From: Desulfuromonadaceae bacterium
GTDB taxonomy: Bacteria; Desulfobacterota; Desulfuromonadia; Geobacterales; Pseudopelobacteraceae
Length of the DNA stretch: 64,000 bases
Reading direction: 5' to 3'
NCBI GenBank assembly: GCA_028681335.1
Contig: JAQUIT010000018.1
Location: forward strand, 1 to 64,000
Shown in pieces: positions 38,460-46,774 of this stretch. The notes beneath the pieces are model-generated. The model did no database searches. It saw only the letters and a program-made list of their open reading frames with translations, and was not told the origin of the DNA. Every line of letters starts with the position of its first letter. Position 1 is the first letter of the stretch. The translations under genes were made by a program, and so were the position numbers.

Positions 38460-38536
38460 CGGTGAGTAGCGCAGCCTGGTAGCGCACCTGCCTTGGGAGC
38501 AGGGGGTCGCTGGTTCGATTCCAGTCTCACCGACCA
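38460..38536 (+). tRNA. tRNA-Pro (anticodon TGG)
   Basis: 77-nt cloverleaf: acceptor CGGTGAG/CTCACCG, anticodon stem CCTGC/GCAGG with loop CTTGGGA (TGG), GGTTCGATTCC T-arm, discriminator A and encoded CCA. Confidence 0.97.
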
Positions 38537-38544
38537 GCAAATTC

Positions 38545-38579
38545 AGCGGCTTACGATCTTATTCGTAAGCCGCTTTTTG
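38545..38579 (+). terminator. Terminator of tRNA-Pro, convergent with ruvA
   Basis: AGCGGCTTACG/CGTAAGCCGCT with an 8-nt loop followed by five T. It lies 6 nt before the ruvA stop region and may also act on the ruv transcript. Confidence 0.9.
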
Positions 38580-38584
38580 TTTGC

Positions 38585-39184
38585 TTATTTCATCAGCGTC
38601 TTTAATGCCTGCTTCAAAAGTCCTTCTACCGAAACATCTCCGGAAACATTCAGTGAGGCCAAGACCTTGCGTACATGCGCCTCTTTATAACCAAGATTGA
38701 GCAGTGCTGAAATTACATCCTCTGCAACGTCTTCGGCAGGAAGTTGCCGTATATCGGAAGCCGGAAGAGAGGATAAATCAAGCTTGCCGACTTTTTCTTT
38801 CAATTCGAGTACCAGACGTTCAGCGGTTTTCTTGCCAATGCCGGGAATCGTTGACAACATGTTGAGATCGCCTTGGGCGAGGGCTTGGGCCAGTGGCCCT
38901 GGCTGGATGTTGGAGAGGATATCGCGGGCTAGTTTGGGGCCGACTCCAGAGACGGCAATCAACAGCTGGAAGAAGGATTTTTCAAGTCTGGTGCGGAACC
39001 CGTAGAGCAGTATGGCATCCTCTCTGACACTCGTGTGGATGTGCAGAGCTGTGGCGCCACCCTCCTCAGGGAGTTCGTAATAGGTTGAAAAGGGAATATG
39101 CACCCGATAGCCGACTCCCTGTACGTCAAGAACAATATGGTCGGGTGATTTATGGGCGATCAACCCGGTCAAAAGTGCAATCAT
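38585..39184 (-). CDS. ruvA: Holliday junction helicase subunit RuvA
   Basis: 199 residues. OB-fold domain I ([21 protein letters not shown]), helix-hairpin-helix domain II ([35 protein letters not shown]) and C-terminal domain III ([20 protein letters not shown]), which contacts RuvB. The ATG overlaps the ruvC stop as ATGA. No ruvB follows; the tRNA-Pro gene lies there instead. Confidence 0.96.
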   Translation of the reverse strand: MIALLTGLIAHKSPDHIVLDVQGVGYRVHIPFSTYYELPEEGGATALHIHTSVREDAILLYGFRTRLEKSFFQLLIAVSGVGPKLARDILSNIQPGPLAQALAQGDLNMLSTIPGIGKKTAERLVLELKEKVGKLDLSSLPASDIRQLPAEDVAEDVISALLNLGYKEAHVRKVLASLNVSGDVSVEGLLKQALKTLMK

Positions 39185-39717
39185 AGCTTCATGTCCCTCC
39201 ACGAGGTCTTTTTTATTTTAGAGTTGGCAGAACCGCTGGATAACTGCTTAATCCCGTATGAATTTATGTGGCAGATTGCAACAGCAAGCGCATCCGAGGC
39301 GTCTGCCTGAGCTGTTTCAGGTAAGCCGAGTAGGGCCTTCAGCATCTTTTGAACCTGCCCTTTCTCGGCTCTTCCCTGACCAACAACCGCCTGCTTGACC
39401 TGTAAAGCTGAGTATTCGGCAACCGGAAGGCCGCAATGAACAGCCGCCACTATCGCCGCTCCACGCGCCTGACCCAGCTTGAGGGCGCTCTGGGCATTAG
39501 TTGAGAAGAAGATGTTCTCAATGGCTACCTGATCGGGTTTGTAGTGTGCAATAACTTCCACAAGACCGTCAAAAATCTTTTTAAGCCGGCCAGGGAAATC
39601 AAGTGCAGTGTCAGTGAAAATTGCGCCATTGTCTATGTGGATCAGGCGATTGCCGGCTTTTTTTACAATGCCGTATCCGGTAATGCGTGAACCGGGATCT
39701 ATGCCGAGGACAATCAT
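39181..39717 (-). CDS. ruvC: Crossover junction endodeoxyribonuclease RuvC
   Basis: 178 residues, Holliday-junction resolvase. Catalytic acidic residues are in [31 protein letters not shown] and [12 protein letters not shown], in the expected order. AAGGAACGG precedes the ATG at 39717; the upstream extension to 39738 is unlikely. Confidence 0.96.
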   Translation of the reverse strand: MIVLGIDPGSRITGYGIVKKAGNRLIHIDNGAIFTDTALDFPGRLKKIFDGLVEVIAHYKPDQVAIENIFFSTNAQSALKLGQARGAAIVAAVHCGLPVAEYSALQVKQAVVGQGRAEKGQVQKMLKALLGLPETAQADASDALAVAICHINSYGIKQLSSGSANSKIKKTSWRDMKL

Positions 39718-39736
39718 GGTACCGTTCCTTTCACTC

Positions 39737-39769
39737 AAAAAAACAGGCGCCCAAGGTATTGGACGCCTG
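39737..39769 (-). terminator. Terminator of the beta-hydroxyacid dehydrogenase gene
   Basis: CAGGCG/CGCCTG with inner CC/GG pairing, followed on the minus strand by seven U. It ends the dehydrogenase transcript 20 nt before ruvC. Confidence 0.85.
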
Positions 39770-39795
39770 ATGTAGAAAAAATACGCTGCGGGTTT

Positions 39796-40662
39796 CTACT
39801 TGCGCAGAACTTTGATGACAGCGGAGACATCCTCTTCTCCAAGCCCTGCATCAACACCAGCCTGATATACTTTGCTGGCTGCCTCCGCCGCCGGCAGGGT
39901 CAGGCCAACCAGGCGTGCGGCATTCATGACCATGTGCAACTGGTCGTTAACATATTTGAGTGCCAGGCTGCGGGAAAAGTCGCCGCGGGCCATTGCACGT
40001 CCTTTCTGATGGAAAAGAGGGGACGCAACTCCACGCGTATCAAGTACTTCCAGAATTTTGTCGGCGTTGAATCCCATTTTCTCTCCAAAGACAAGTCCTT
40101 CTGCCAGCACCTGTACCAGCTCAGCCTGCACAAGATTGACGATGAACTTCATCTTGGTGGCTTCCCCTATTTTGCCGACATGGATCGTATTGAGTCCAAA
40201 GAAAGAGAATGGTTCACGGCATTTACCGGCCAGCGCGGTGTCGCCGGCGGTGATGATCGTCATGAGTCCATTAACGGCGTGGTCTTTGCTGCCCCATACC
40301 GGTGCGTCCAGATAGGGGACTTTTTTTCGTGCGCATTCTTCAGCCAGTTTCATGGTGGTCTCAAGTGAATGTGAACCCATATCGGCCAGAATTGTACCGC
40401 TGTCAATTCCTGCTAAAATCCCTTTGTCGCCAAAGAAGAGCGGACCAAGTTCCTCACCTTCGGGAACTATGGCGATGACCAAGTCACGCCCTTTGGCGGC
40501 TTCAAGCGCAGAGGCTGCAGGTTTGGCTCCCAATGCTGCAAGTTCTTGTACAACAGCCAGCTCTGTATCATACACGGTCAGCTCGTAGCTCCCTTTTGTC
40601 AAATTGGCAGCCATATGTCGACCGACAGTACCAAGTCCAATAAAACCAATTTTTTGTAACAT
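39796..40662 (-). CDS. Beta-hydroxyacid dehydrogenase (3-hydroxyisobutyrate / succinic semialdehyde reductase type)
   Basis: 288 residues, NAD(P)-dependent. Rossmann motif GFIGLGTVGRHMA, substrate loop DAPVWGSKDHAVNG (usual form DAPVSGS), the catalytic lysine in KMKFIVN and a C-terminal LALKYVNDQLH helix. Family members reduce glyoxylate, succinic semialdehyde or tartronate semialdehyde; the substrate cannot be chosen from the sequence. Flanked by its own terminator. Confidence 0.9.
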   Translation of the reverse strand: MLQKIGFIGLGTVGRHMAANLTKGSYELTVYDTELAVVQELAALGAKPAASALEAAKGRDLVIAIVPEGEELGPLFFGDKGILAGIDSGTILADMGSHSLETTMKLAEECARKKVPYLDAPVWGSKDHAVNGLMTIITAGDTALAGKCREPFSFFGLNTIHVGKIGEATKMKFIVNLVQAELVQVLAEGLVFGEKMGFNADKILEVLDTRGVASPLFHQKGRAMARGDFSRSLALKYVNDQLHMVMNAARLVGLTLPAAEAASKVYQAGVDAGLGEEDVSAVIKVLRK

Positions 40663-40774
40663 GCAATACCTCCTATAGGTGGCTATTATATAAAATGGTG
40701 TTTAATTTATATGAGTTTTTGTCAGCTGGCAATAATCAAATACTATTGTTACCGATTTTCTGTCTAATGGTGTG

Positions 40775-41431
40775 TTACCTGGATGTTGTCACGCCTATTC
40801 TGCCACAAACATTGAGCAAGCGGCAATCGGAGCAGCGCGGAGAAACCGGATGGCAAAGGTTCTGGCCGAAGGCAACAAGCAGGTCGTTAATTATGATCCA
40901 GTATTCTGTTGGGAGTTGGCTCCTTAATACCATTTCTGTTTCATTGGGTGATTTTGTTGAAACATAGCCAAGGCGGTTGCATATGCGGTGAACGTGAGTA
41001 TCTACGCAAATCCCCGGTTTTCCGAAGCCGAGCGTCATGACGAGATTGGCTGTTTTGCGTCCGACACCTTTAAAATCAAGCAAGGCGTCAATGGTGTCGG
41101 GCAAGACACCATCATACTCATCCATCAATCTTCGTGACAAGAGGGATATCTGTTCCGCTTTGTTGTGGTAGAAGCCGGCTGGGTAGATCAGTTGCGAAAT
41201 TTCTTCTGTAGAAAGTTGCGTCATCGCCTTCGGAGTTTGTGCTCGTGCAAAAATCCTTGCGGACGCCTTGGCTGTCACTTCATCCTTGGTGCGCAATGAG
41301 ATGATGCAGGAAATCAAAACCTTGAAAGGGCTGCCGTTGCACTGGGCAATAATGGTAACAGCCGGTGTCTGCCAGTTTTTGTACTCTTCGCGCAGCGTCT
41401 CAATAACGCTATGAATATCGTCCGGTTTCAT
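40775..41431 (-). CDS. nth: Endonuclease III
   Basis: 218 residues, base-excision DNA glycosylase/AP lyase. The helix-hairpin-helix with catalytic lysine is FKGVGRKTANLV, catalytic Asp in VDTHVHRICNRLG, and the C-terminal 4Fe-4S cluster C-x6-C-x2-C-x5-C is intact (CHPVSPRCSDCRLLNVC). Solitary on the minus strand. Confidence 0.96.
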   Translation of the reverse strand: MKPDDIHSVIETLREEYKNWQTPAVTIIAQCNGSPFKVLISCIISLRTKDEVTAKASARIFARAQTPKAMTQLSTEEISQLIYPAGFYHNKAEQISLLSRRLMDEYDGVLPDTIDALLDFKGVGRKTANLVMTLGFGKPGICVDTHVHRICNRLGYVSTKSPNETEMVLRSQLPTEYWIIINDLLVAFGQNLCHPVSPRCSDCRLLNVCGRIGVTTSR

Positions 41432-41500
41432 TGCCTGATTTTATCCTATGCTGTATTACTCTGCAATAGCGGTTTTACTTTTCCGTGATGGTACGTTACT

Positions 41501-42364
41501 ATGCCCACTATGAATATTGACCTGCATATACATTCCAGCTTTTCGGACGGAGCTTTTACTCCTTCCGAACTCGTCGTCCTTGCCGAAAAATCTGATGTGC
41601 GTGTAATCGCCATCGCCGATCACGATTCAGTTGCCGGTGTTGAGGAGGCGATCAGCGCCGGCGTTGCCTTTGATATCGAAGTTATTCCCGCTGTTGAGCT
41701 TTCTGTGCAATTTCAAGAGTGGCAGGATGTTCATCTATTGGGGTACGGTATTGATTTCAGGGATAAAACCTTTCTGCACAACCTTGATGGCTTCAGGAGC
41801 CGTCGCGAGGGACGTAATGATGAGATCCTCGGGCTTGTGAATGACAGTCTGCGTGTTGAGGGGCGAAGCGAATTGAGCCGTGACAGCGTGCTGGCCTTTG
41901 CCCGTGATGCTATTGGACGTCCTCATATTGCACGGGCCCTGCTGGAAAGTGGTCATGTGGATTCAGTTGAAGATGCGTTTCGCCGCTATCTTGTGCCCTG
42001 CAATGTGCCTAAGAGCTATTGGCCCATGGATGAGGCGATAGCTGAAATTCACCGTATCGGCGGCGTCGCGGTTCTTGCTCATCCTACAAGCATATCAAAG
42101 GACCCGGAGATACTTGGTCCTGCCATCGCAGCTCTCCATCTGTCCGGGCTCGACGGCATTGAGGTCTATAACAATATGGGGTGGCCTCTGGAGATTGAAT
42201 TCCTGCGGCGCACCGCCCTGCACCGCGGACTGCTGTTGACGGCCGGCTCGGATTTTCACGGAATTGAGGAAGGGCTTGAAATCGGAAAAGGGCGAGAAGG
42301 CATACGCTTTGACAGCGCCCTCCTCGCCCCTCTGTATGAACGGCTACGCAAAATCAGGGGATAA
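41501..42364 (+). CDS. PHP-domain phosphoesterase (RNase AM/TrpH-like)
   Basis: 287 residues. All PHP metal motifs are present: DLHIHSSFSDG, ADHDSVAG, PAVELS, GRPHIARAL, AVLAHPTS and GSDFHG. Members cleave 3',5'-nucleoside bisphosphates or trim RNA 5' ends. Two closely spaced ATGs (41501, 41510) could start it; neither has a strong ribosome binding site. Convergent with the next gene, 4 nt apart, without a visible terminator. Confidence 0.9.
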   Translation: MPTMNIDLHIHSSFSDGAFTPSELVVLAEKSDVRVIAIADHDSVAGVEEAISAGVAFDIEVIPAVELSVQFQEWQDVHLLGYGIDFRDKTFLHNLDGFRSRREGRNDEILGLVNDSLRVEGRSELSRDSVLAFARDAIGRPHIARALLESGHVDSVEDAFRRYLVPCNVPKSYWPMDEAIAEIHRIGGVAVLAHPTSISKDPEILGPAIAALHLSGLDGIEVYNNMGWPLEIEFLRRTALHRGLLLTAGSDFHGIEEGLEIGKGREGIRFDSALLAPLYERLRKIRG

Positions 42365-42368
42365 TCCG

Positions 42369-43199
42369 TTACATCTTTTCCTTGTAGGCCTTGTAATCAA
42401 ATACGTGAATATCTTCAACAACCGACACAACCCCTTTAACGGATTTGACGATTTCTATAGCCGCCTGTTTCTGGGCTTCTGAAACAATATAGCCGCTTAT
42501 TGACACCGCACCTTTGTCAATTGAGATGGAAAACGGTCGGTAATCTTCCAGAACGGGAGAGTTCAGGAGGGCCGTTTCGATCTTTTTTGATAAAATAACA
42601 CTGTCTATTGCGGCAACAGCTGATTTGTCGGAATCTTTTGTATACTGTTCTTTGACTGCAGTCGTAATACAGTCAATAATGGTTGACTCTGAAAGACGGG
42701 ACGTGTTGAACACCAGATCGTAATAATTAGCATCATTCCAGTTGCGATCGAAATAGAAGTGGATGAACCCACCGCGCTGGTGATCGCTACGCCGTATCAG
42801 GGAACGAGCCATATCCGGATCAATCCACTCGCGCTCGGCAAAGCGCTCAACCCTCTCTTCAAAATCGGCAATAAATCGCAGGCGCATAACATTTTTGCAA
42901 TCCTTCAACAAATCCTGGCCGCCGCGCCCATAAATGACCACATTTCCTTTGCGGGCCACATCAAGAATTATTAGCTCAATTGCATTAAGCGCCGCGGCAC
43001 GTTTGCGGTCTTCCGCCGTGACATAGGAAGGTGGTTTCTCATCGACCATTTTAAGCACTTCTGGAGTCAAGCCGTATTTGGACGCAAGTGATTTGATTCG
43101 TGTACCGTCTATAAAAGTGTATCTCAGTCTCTGGGCGACCTCTGAGGCAATATGATAGGCTCCAGTGCCCATTTCACGTGATACGGTAATAATTGCCAT
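42369..43199 (-). CDS. Cytidylate-kinase-like protein fused to a BON domain
   Basis: 276 residues. The N-terminal about 190 residues match the cytidylate-kinase-like (Cytidylate_kin2) family: ITVSREMGTGAYHIASEVAQRL as the modified nucleotide loop, VVIYGRGGQDLL, and LRFIADFEERVERF. The C-terminal about 75 residues form a BON domain (ISIDKGAVSISGYIVSE, VKGVVSVVEDIHVF). BON normally occurs in exported proteins, yet no signal peptide exists here, so it is probably a regulatory domain in the cytoplasm. GGAGG 7 nt before the ATG. Confidence 0.82.
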   Translation of the reverse strand: MAIITVSREMGTGAYHIASEVAQRLRYTFIDGTRIKSLASKYGLTPEVLKMVDEKPPSYVTAEDRKRAAALNAIELIILDVARKGNVVIYGRGGQDLLKDCKNVMRLRFIADFEERVERFAEREWIDPDMARSLIRRSDHQRGGFIHFYFDRNWNDANYYDLVFNTSRLSESTIIDCITTAVKEQYTKDSDKSAVAAIDSVILSKKIETALLNSPVLEDYRPFSISIDKGAVSISGYIVSEAQKQAAIEIVKSVKGVVSVVEDIHVFDYKAYKEKM

Positions 43200-43301
43200 T
43201 ATTTAGCCTCCAATAAAGCGAATCAGTTTAGATGCTTATAACATGTAATAGTTGTGTATACAAGCCGGTCGTGATAGCGTTTCCAACAACTTTAATTCCT
43301 T

Positions 43302-43895
43302 GTGGTGGTTAGCGTGACTGAAACGACACTTTTCATATTGCGTTTTTCTCTGTTTGCTGTTGTTCACTCTCTTTTGGCGCTACCGGCAATTAAGGTGAAA
43401 TGTACCGGGCGAAGCAGCCACCTCATTCGGTTCTACCGTCTGTATTACAATATCGTCTCTTTACTGCTCTTTGGTTGGGTAATGGCCGCCTTTAAAAGCT
43501 CGGCTATTCTGTTTGTTGTCCCCGGGGTGTGGAGTCTTGTGCTGTACTTCATGCAGCTGGTCTTTCTTGTTATTCTGTTTGCCTGTGTCCGTCAGACCGG
43601 TATGGCAGAGTTCCTCGGGGTATCTGCTGTGCCGGTAAATGAGCGTAAAGCCCCCAGGCTTGTTACCGATGGGTGGTACCGGATTGTGCGACATCCACTC
43701 TATCTGTTTTCGATGCTTTTCCTGCTCAGCAATCCGGTGATTAGCTCCCGCGGGCTTTTGTTGACACTTTTTTCGGCTATCTATTTCTTTATAGGTGCTC
43801 GTCTTGAGGAACACCGCCTACTATTGGCGTTTGGAAGCGAATATGAAACATATCAACGTACAGTTCCTTTCATCTTCCCGCGCATCTTCACTTAA
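43302..43895 (+). CDS. Membrane methyltransferase of the ICMT/PEMT type
   Basis: Up to 197 residues with four or five hydrophobic helices. The C-terminal signature TDGWYRIVRHPLYLFSML, then EEHRLLLAFGSEYETYQ matches isoprenylcysteine or phospholipid N-methyltransferase-like proteins, with the RHP motif that binds SAM. The substrate in bacteria is unknown. Start uncertain: in-frame GTGs at 43302, 43305 and 43314; the last has GGTGG 5 nt upstream. Confidence 0.78.
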   Translation: MVVSVTETTLFILRFSLFAVVHSLLALPAIKVKCTGRSSHLIRFYRLYYNIVSLLLFGWVMAAFKSSAILFVVPGVWSLVLYFMQLVFLVILFACVRQTGMAEFLGVSAVPVNERKAPRLVTDGWYRIVRHPLYLFSMLFLLSNPVISSRGLLLTLFSAIYFFIGARLEEHRLLLAFGSEYETYQRTVPFIFPRIFT

Positions 43896-43993
43896 AAACC
43901 GGCCCCGTCTAGAGTATTTTGTCTCTGTTATCGTAATCGCGTTTATAAGTCAGGACAAGAGAGCTAAAACGAATGTTCCCGGAGGAAGGTGGT

Positions 43994-44851
43994 TCAGCTG
44001 ACGGCTTCTACTGATACCGTCACGAGAAGCCTCCTTGGCGTGTTGCCATAGTGTACCTCCAAGGGTATTTTCAGGGTAGTCCCCTCCATGGCAAGCTCTT
44101 TAGTCAGGAGCGTTACCAGTGGTATGGCAGTAGCCACTTGCTCTTCATGCACTGTTTCTGGATCCGTCTGGATGCTGGAGCTCGGGAGGGGCTGCGTGCC
44201 AGGACTAATGGTATTGGTGTCATGGCCAGACTCTTCAGGATCGTTGATCTGCCCCTCCTGTTGCTCTTTGGTCCTGATCCGTTCGAGCAGCTGGCTGGAA
44301 AGCGTCGTTAAAGCCTCAAGCAGGCCATCGCCGCAGGCCGCGTTGGAACGGCAGGTTGTCAACATGGAAAGGTCAAGAGCGGCAGCGATAGTGGCCATTT
44401 CAGCAGGCTGATATTCATGGAGGAAGCTGTTAAGCTGAAGAACTGCCGGTGTCTCGTGCAGACCGACTCCATAAGCAGAGAGAAAATCGCGCAACTGAGC
44501 TACGCTCTCTCTTGCTTTTGCTCCTTGTTCAGCAGCTGGATCAATCATTATGATGATTCCATCAGCACCCTTGAGCGTCATTTTCCATGTTGCTGGATTG
44601 GTGACGTTGCCCGTTAGCGCATATACATGCAGGCGGACACGATAACCGTTAGGCAGCGGTGTTTCAAAGGGACTGAAATCAAAGAACATCAAATTATCGG
44701 TCCCGGCAGGAACATGCTTTAGTTCGCCGCGCAGTGAAGGTTTTATCCGCGAGTAAATATAGTTGAGAGCGGTGTTTTTGCCACTTCCAGGCGGTCCGTA
44801 GTAAACAATTTTGGCGTTTATCTCTTTTTTGGCATGATTCACTAGTGCCAT
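43994..44851 (-). CDS. MglA-derived pseudo-GTPase with C-terminal extension
   Basis: 285 residues. Residues 1-150 align with the small GTPase MglA (KEINAKIVYYGPPGSGKNT, FFDFSPF, LKGADGIIIMID), but nucleotide motifs are altered: the P-loop reads GKNT with Asn at 26 instead of Ser/Thr, the MglA PGQ region is TGN at 80-82, and the NKxD specificity motif is NSFL at 141-144. GTP hydrolysis is therefore doubtful. A polar linker (about 185-240) and a small beta-rich C-terminal domain follow. It is last in an operon with fusA2, the SPOR protein and a helical protein. AGGAG precedes the ATG. Confidence 0.75.
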   Translation of the reverse strand: MALVNHAKKEINAKIVYYGPPGSGKNTALNYIYSRIKPSLRGELKHVPAGTDNLMFFDFSPFETPLPNGYRVRLHVYALTGNVTNPATWKMTLKGADGIIIMIDPAAEQGAKARESVAQLRDFLSAYGVGLHETPAVLQLNSFLHEYQPAEMATIAAALDLSMLTTCRSNAACGDGLLEALTTLSSQLLERIRTKEQQEGQINDPEESGHDTNTISPGTQPLPSSSIQTDPETVHEEQVATAIPLVTLLTKELAMEGTTLKIPLEVHYGNTPRRLLVTVSVEAVS

Positions 44852-44868
44852 TTGAACTCCTGGGTGAT

Positions 44869-45699
44869 CTACTTTTTCTTGTTCAACAGAAGCCGTTTGG
44901 CCATGGTTGAGATTACTGACGATATGTTCTTGCTTTTGGCAAGAAAAGAAAGGTCCTTCTCGCCCATAGTGCCGAGGTAGCGCATGGCATTTTGCACCGG
45001 AGTCCGGTTGTTCTCAATCAGGGCTTTTCGTATTTTATAGCTTTTGATCCATTCCTTGTTGGCGCAGATCAGCCGCATAATCTCATCATTTTGAATGCCT
45101 GATTTAACAAGTGTCAAAACTTCACCTTCGGTGATGCGCGGATTTTTAATAACACTTCCCGAAACCAGTTTGTTTGCATCCTTTACAAGAATTGCGCGCC
45201 ACTCCTTGTCACCGGAAAGTGCCATCTTGATCTTTTCACCAATACCCATCTGCTGGGCTGTTTTGTATTTGCTGAGAAACTCCTCGTCATTTTCATTGAC
45301 GGTACCAGCCTCCTCTTCAGGTTCTTCATTTTGGCCGGCATTGTCGGACAAATCGTCTGGCGCATTCCACTCCTCAATGACAGCAGCATCGGCTGTGACC
45401 GGTTCAGCAGGATAGTTTCGGCAGAGAAGACGCAGTGATTCTATAACAAGTGGGTGGGGGATGGATGACTCCATGTAGCCTTTGATTACAGCTTCCGGCA
45501 GATCTTTAAGGCAGGAAAGTGCGGTGTCTCGAACGGTCGATTCGGCATCTTTTGTGAGGCAGAACAAGAGCATCAGCCGATCGGGCGCCGCCATGTTTCC
45601 GGCCGTGGCGCAAGCGGCAAGCCTGACCTCAAGAGCTGTCCCCGGCCGGACATATGCTGCCACAGCCGGGGATATGGTTAATTTAACTTTTTCAGCCAT
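44869..45699 (-). CDS. Helical (HEAT-like) protein of unknown function
   Basis: 276 residues, no signal peptide. The N-terminal 95 residues look like two or three HEAT-type helical repeats (VRLAACATAGNMAAPDRLMLL, VRDTALSCLKDLPEAV); an acidic linker (about 105-140) precedes a basic helical C-terminal half with KMALSGDKEWRAIL and IRKALIENNRTPVQNAMRYLG. I know of no assigned function. It lies 6 nt after the SPOR gene and 17 nt before the MglA-like gene, so a shared complex is plausible. Confidence 0.7.
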   Translation of the reverse strand: MAEKVKLTISPAVAAYVRPGTALEVRLAACATAGNMAAPDRLMLLFCLTKDAESTVRDTALSCLKDLPEAVIKGYMESSIPHPLVIESLRLLCRNYPAEPVTADAAVIEEWNAPDDLSDNAGQNEEPEEEAGTVNENDEEFLSKYKTAQQMGIGEKIKMALSGDKEWRAILVKDANKLVSGSVIKNPRITEGEVLTLVKSGIQNDEIMRLICANKEWIKSYKIRKALIENNRTPVQNAMRYLGTMGEKDLSFLAKSKNISSVISTMAKRLLLNKKK

Positions 45700-45705
45700 C
45701 AGTTG

Positions 45706-46755
45706 TTACTGCTGTGTAAGAGTTGCTTTTATCCCGGCACGTTTTAATCTGCCAAGAGCGTTTTCAGCTTCTTTTTTGTTTTTGAACGGCCCTACAGAAA
45801 GATTCTGAGTCGGTATTGCGATGTCAGCATGCTTTACTGTAACCGTGAAACCAGCTGCTTTTAAACGTTCCTTTTCAGAGTTAGCCGCTCCTTTTTGTAA
45901 ATACGATCCTGCATATACGGCAAATTTTCCACTCTGTTCGAGAACAAAGGCATCTGAAGTGTAACGATTCAACTTTTCCAGAGTAGACTGGGCCATCCCA
46001 CGATCACTGTGTTCTGAGATAAACAAGCGGCTCATCGCTGTTTTTTTGCGTGCGGCTGGTTTGATGGCAGGTTTGAAGCCGGCTTTACGTACGCGGCCCA
46101 TATCTACTGAAAGGGCCTCTTCCAGAACATAATTTCCGACCAAGATCGACCATGGACCTGTTGTCGGCATTTTCCCCTTTACCGTAGTTTGCGGCTTTAC
46201 CTGATTACCGGAAACTGGTTTGTTTCGAGCCTCTTTTACCGGAAGGCTCTTTTTGGCTGCCTCGGCGGACTTTTTGTCCACTGTTTTCGTTGCCGGAGCT
46301 TTTTTCGGCAACTCTTTTGCGTTGGTTGGAGTTGGGGCGGTTTTAGCTGCCGGTGCAGGAACCGGCTTGATCGGAGCAGCAGGTTTAGCTGCCGGAGCCT
46401 GGGCTGGCTTGGCAGGAACTGCCGGTTTGGCTGCTGACGCCGCAGTTGTTGTCGTGGTGGTCGCAGTTGCAGCAGCTTTCGTGGTCTCCGTTTTTTCAGG
46501 AGTTTTTACACAAGGTCCGACAGGACTACCATCACGGGCCGGGAGCGGTATTTTAACAACCTGGGGTGCTGGAGCAGGAAGTTCAGCCGTTTTCGGGGCC
46601 TCTTGAGGTTTGATAAGGTCGGTGAAAAAATAGATGTACGTAAAACCGCTAACCAGCACTAACAGAAGGACGAGGAGAGCATTCTGATTCTTTTTTTCAC
46701 CAGGTACTTCTTGTTGCTGAGAGTTACCAGAGTCTTTGCTGAATTTAATATCCAT
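45706..46755 (-). CDS. Bitopic SPOR-domain protein
   Basis: 349 residues: cytoplasmic N-terminus, one membrane helix (about 26-46), a long Ala/Pro/Lys/Thr-rich periplasmic linker (about 50-195, with a run of Thr), then a SPOR-like region (about 200-349) with two units ending in YAGSYLQKGAA and LSVGPFKNKKEAENALGRLK. SPOR domains bind denuded septal glycans, so a cell-division or envelope role is likely. GGAGG is 6 nt before the ATG at 46755 (touching the earlier ATG at 46761), which fixes the start. Confidence 0.85.
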   Translation of the reverse strand: MDIKFSKDSGNSQQQEVPGEKKNQNALLVLLLVLVSGFTYIYFFTDLIKPQEAPKTAELPAPAPQVVKIPLPARDGSPVGPCVKTPEKTETTKAAATATTTTTTAASAAKPAVPAKPAQAPAAKPAAPIKPVPAPAAKTAPTPTNAKELPKKAPATKTVDKKSAEAAKKSLPVKEARNKPVSGNQVKPQTTVKGKMPTTGPWSILVGNYVLEEALSVDMGRVRKAGFKPAIKPAARKKTAMSRLFISEHSDRGMAQSTLEKLNRYTSDAFVLEQSGKFAVYAGSYLQKGAANSEKERLKAAGFTVTVKHADIAIPTQNLSVGPFKNKKEAENALGRLKRAGIKATLTQQ

Positions 46756-46774
46756 GGACATCCTCCATTGCAGC

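Noticed and set aside
46430-46480. Short tandem repeat (Thr run) in the SPOR gene
   Set aside because: Low-complexity linker typical of SPOR proteins, not an independent repeat element.
46189-46606. Two plus-strand frames rich in Arg/Cys or Ala/Val
   Set aside because: Shadows of the Ala/Pro/Thr-rich linker of the SPOR protein; composition is explained by the opposite strand.
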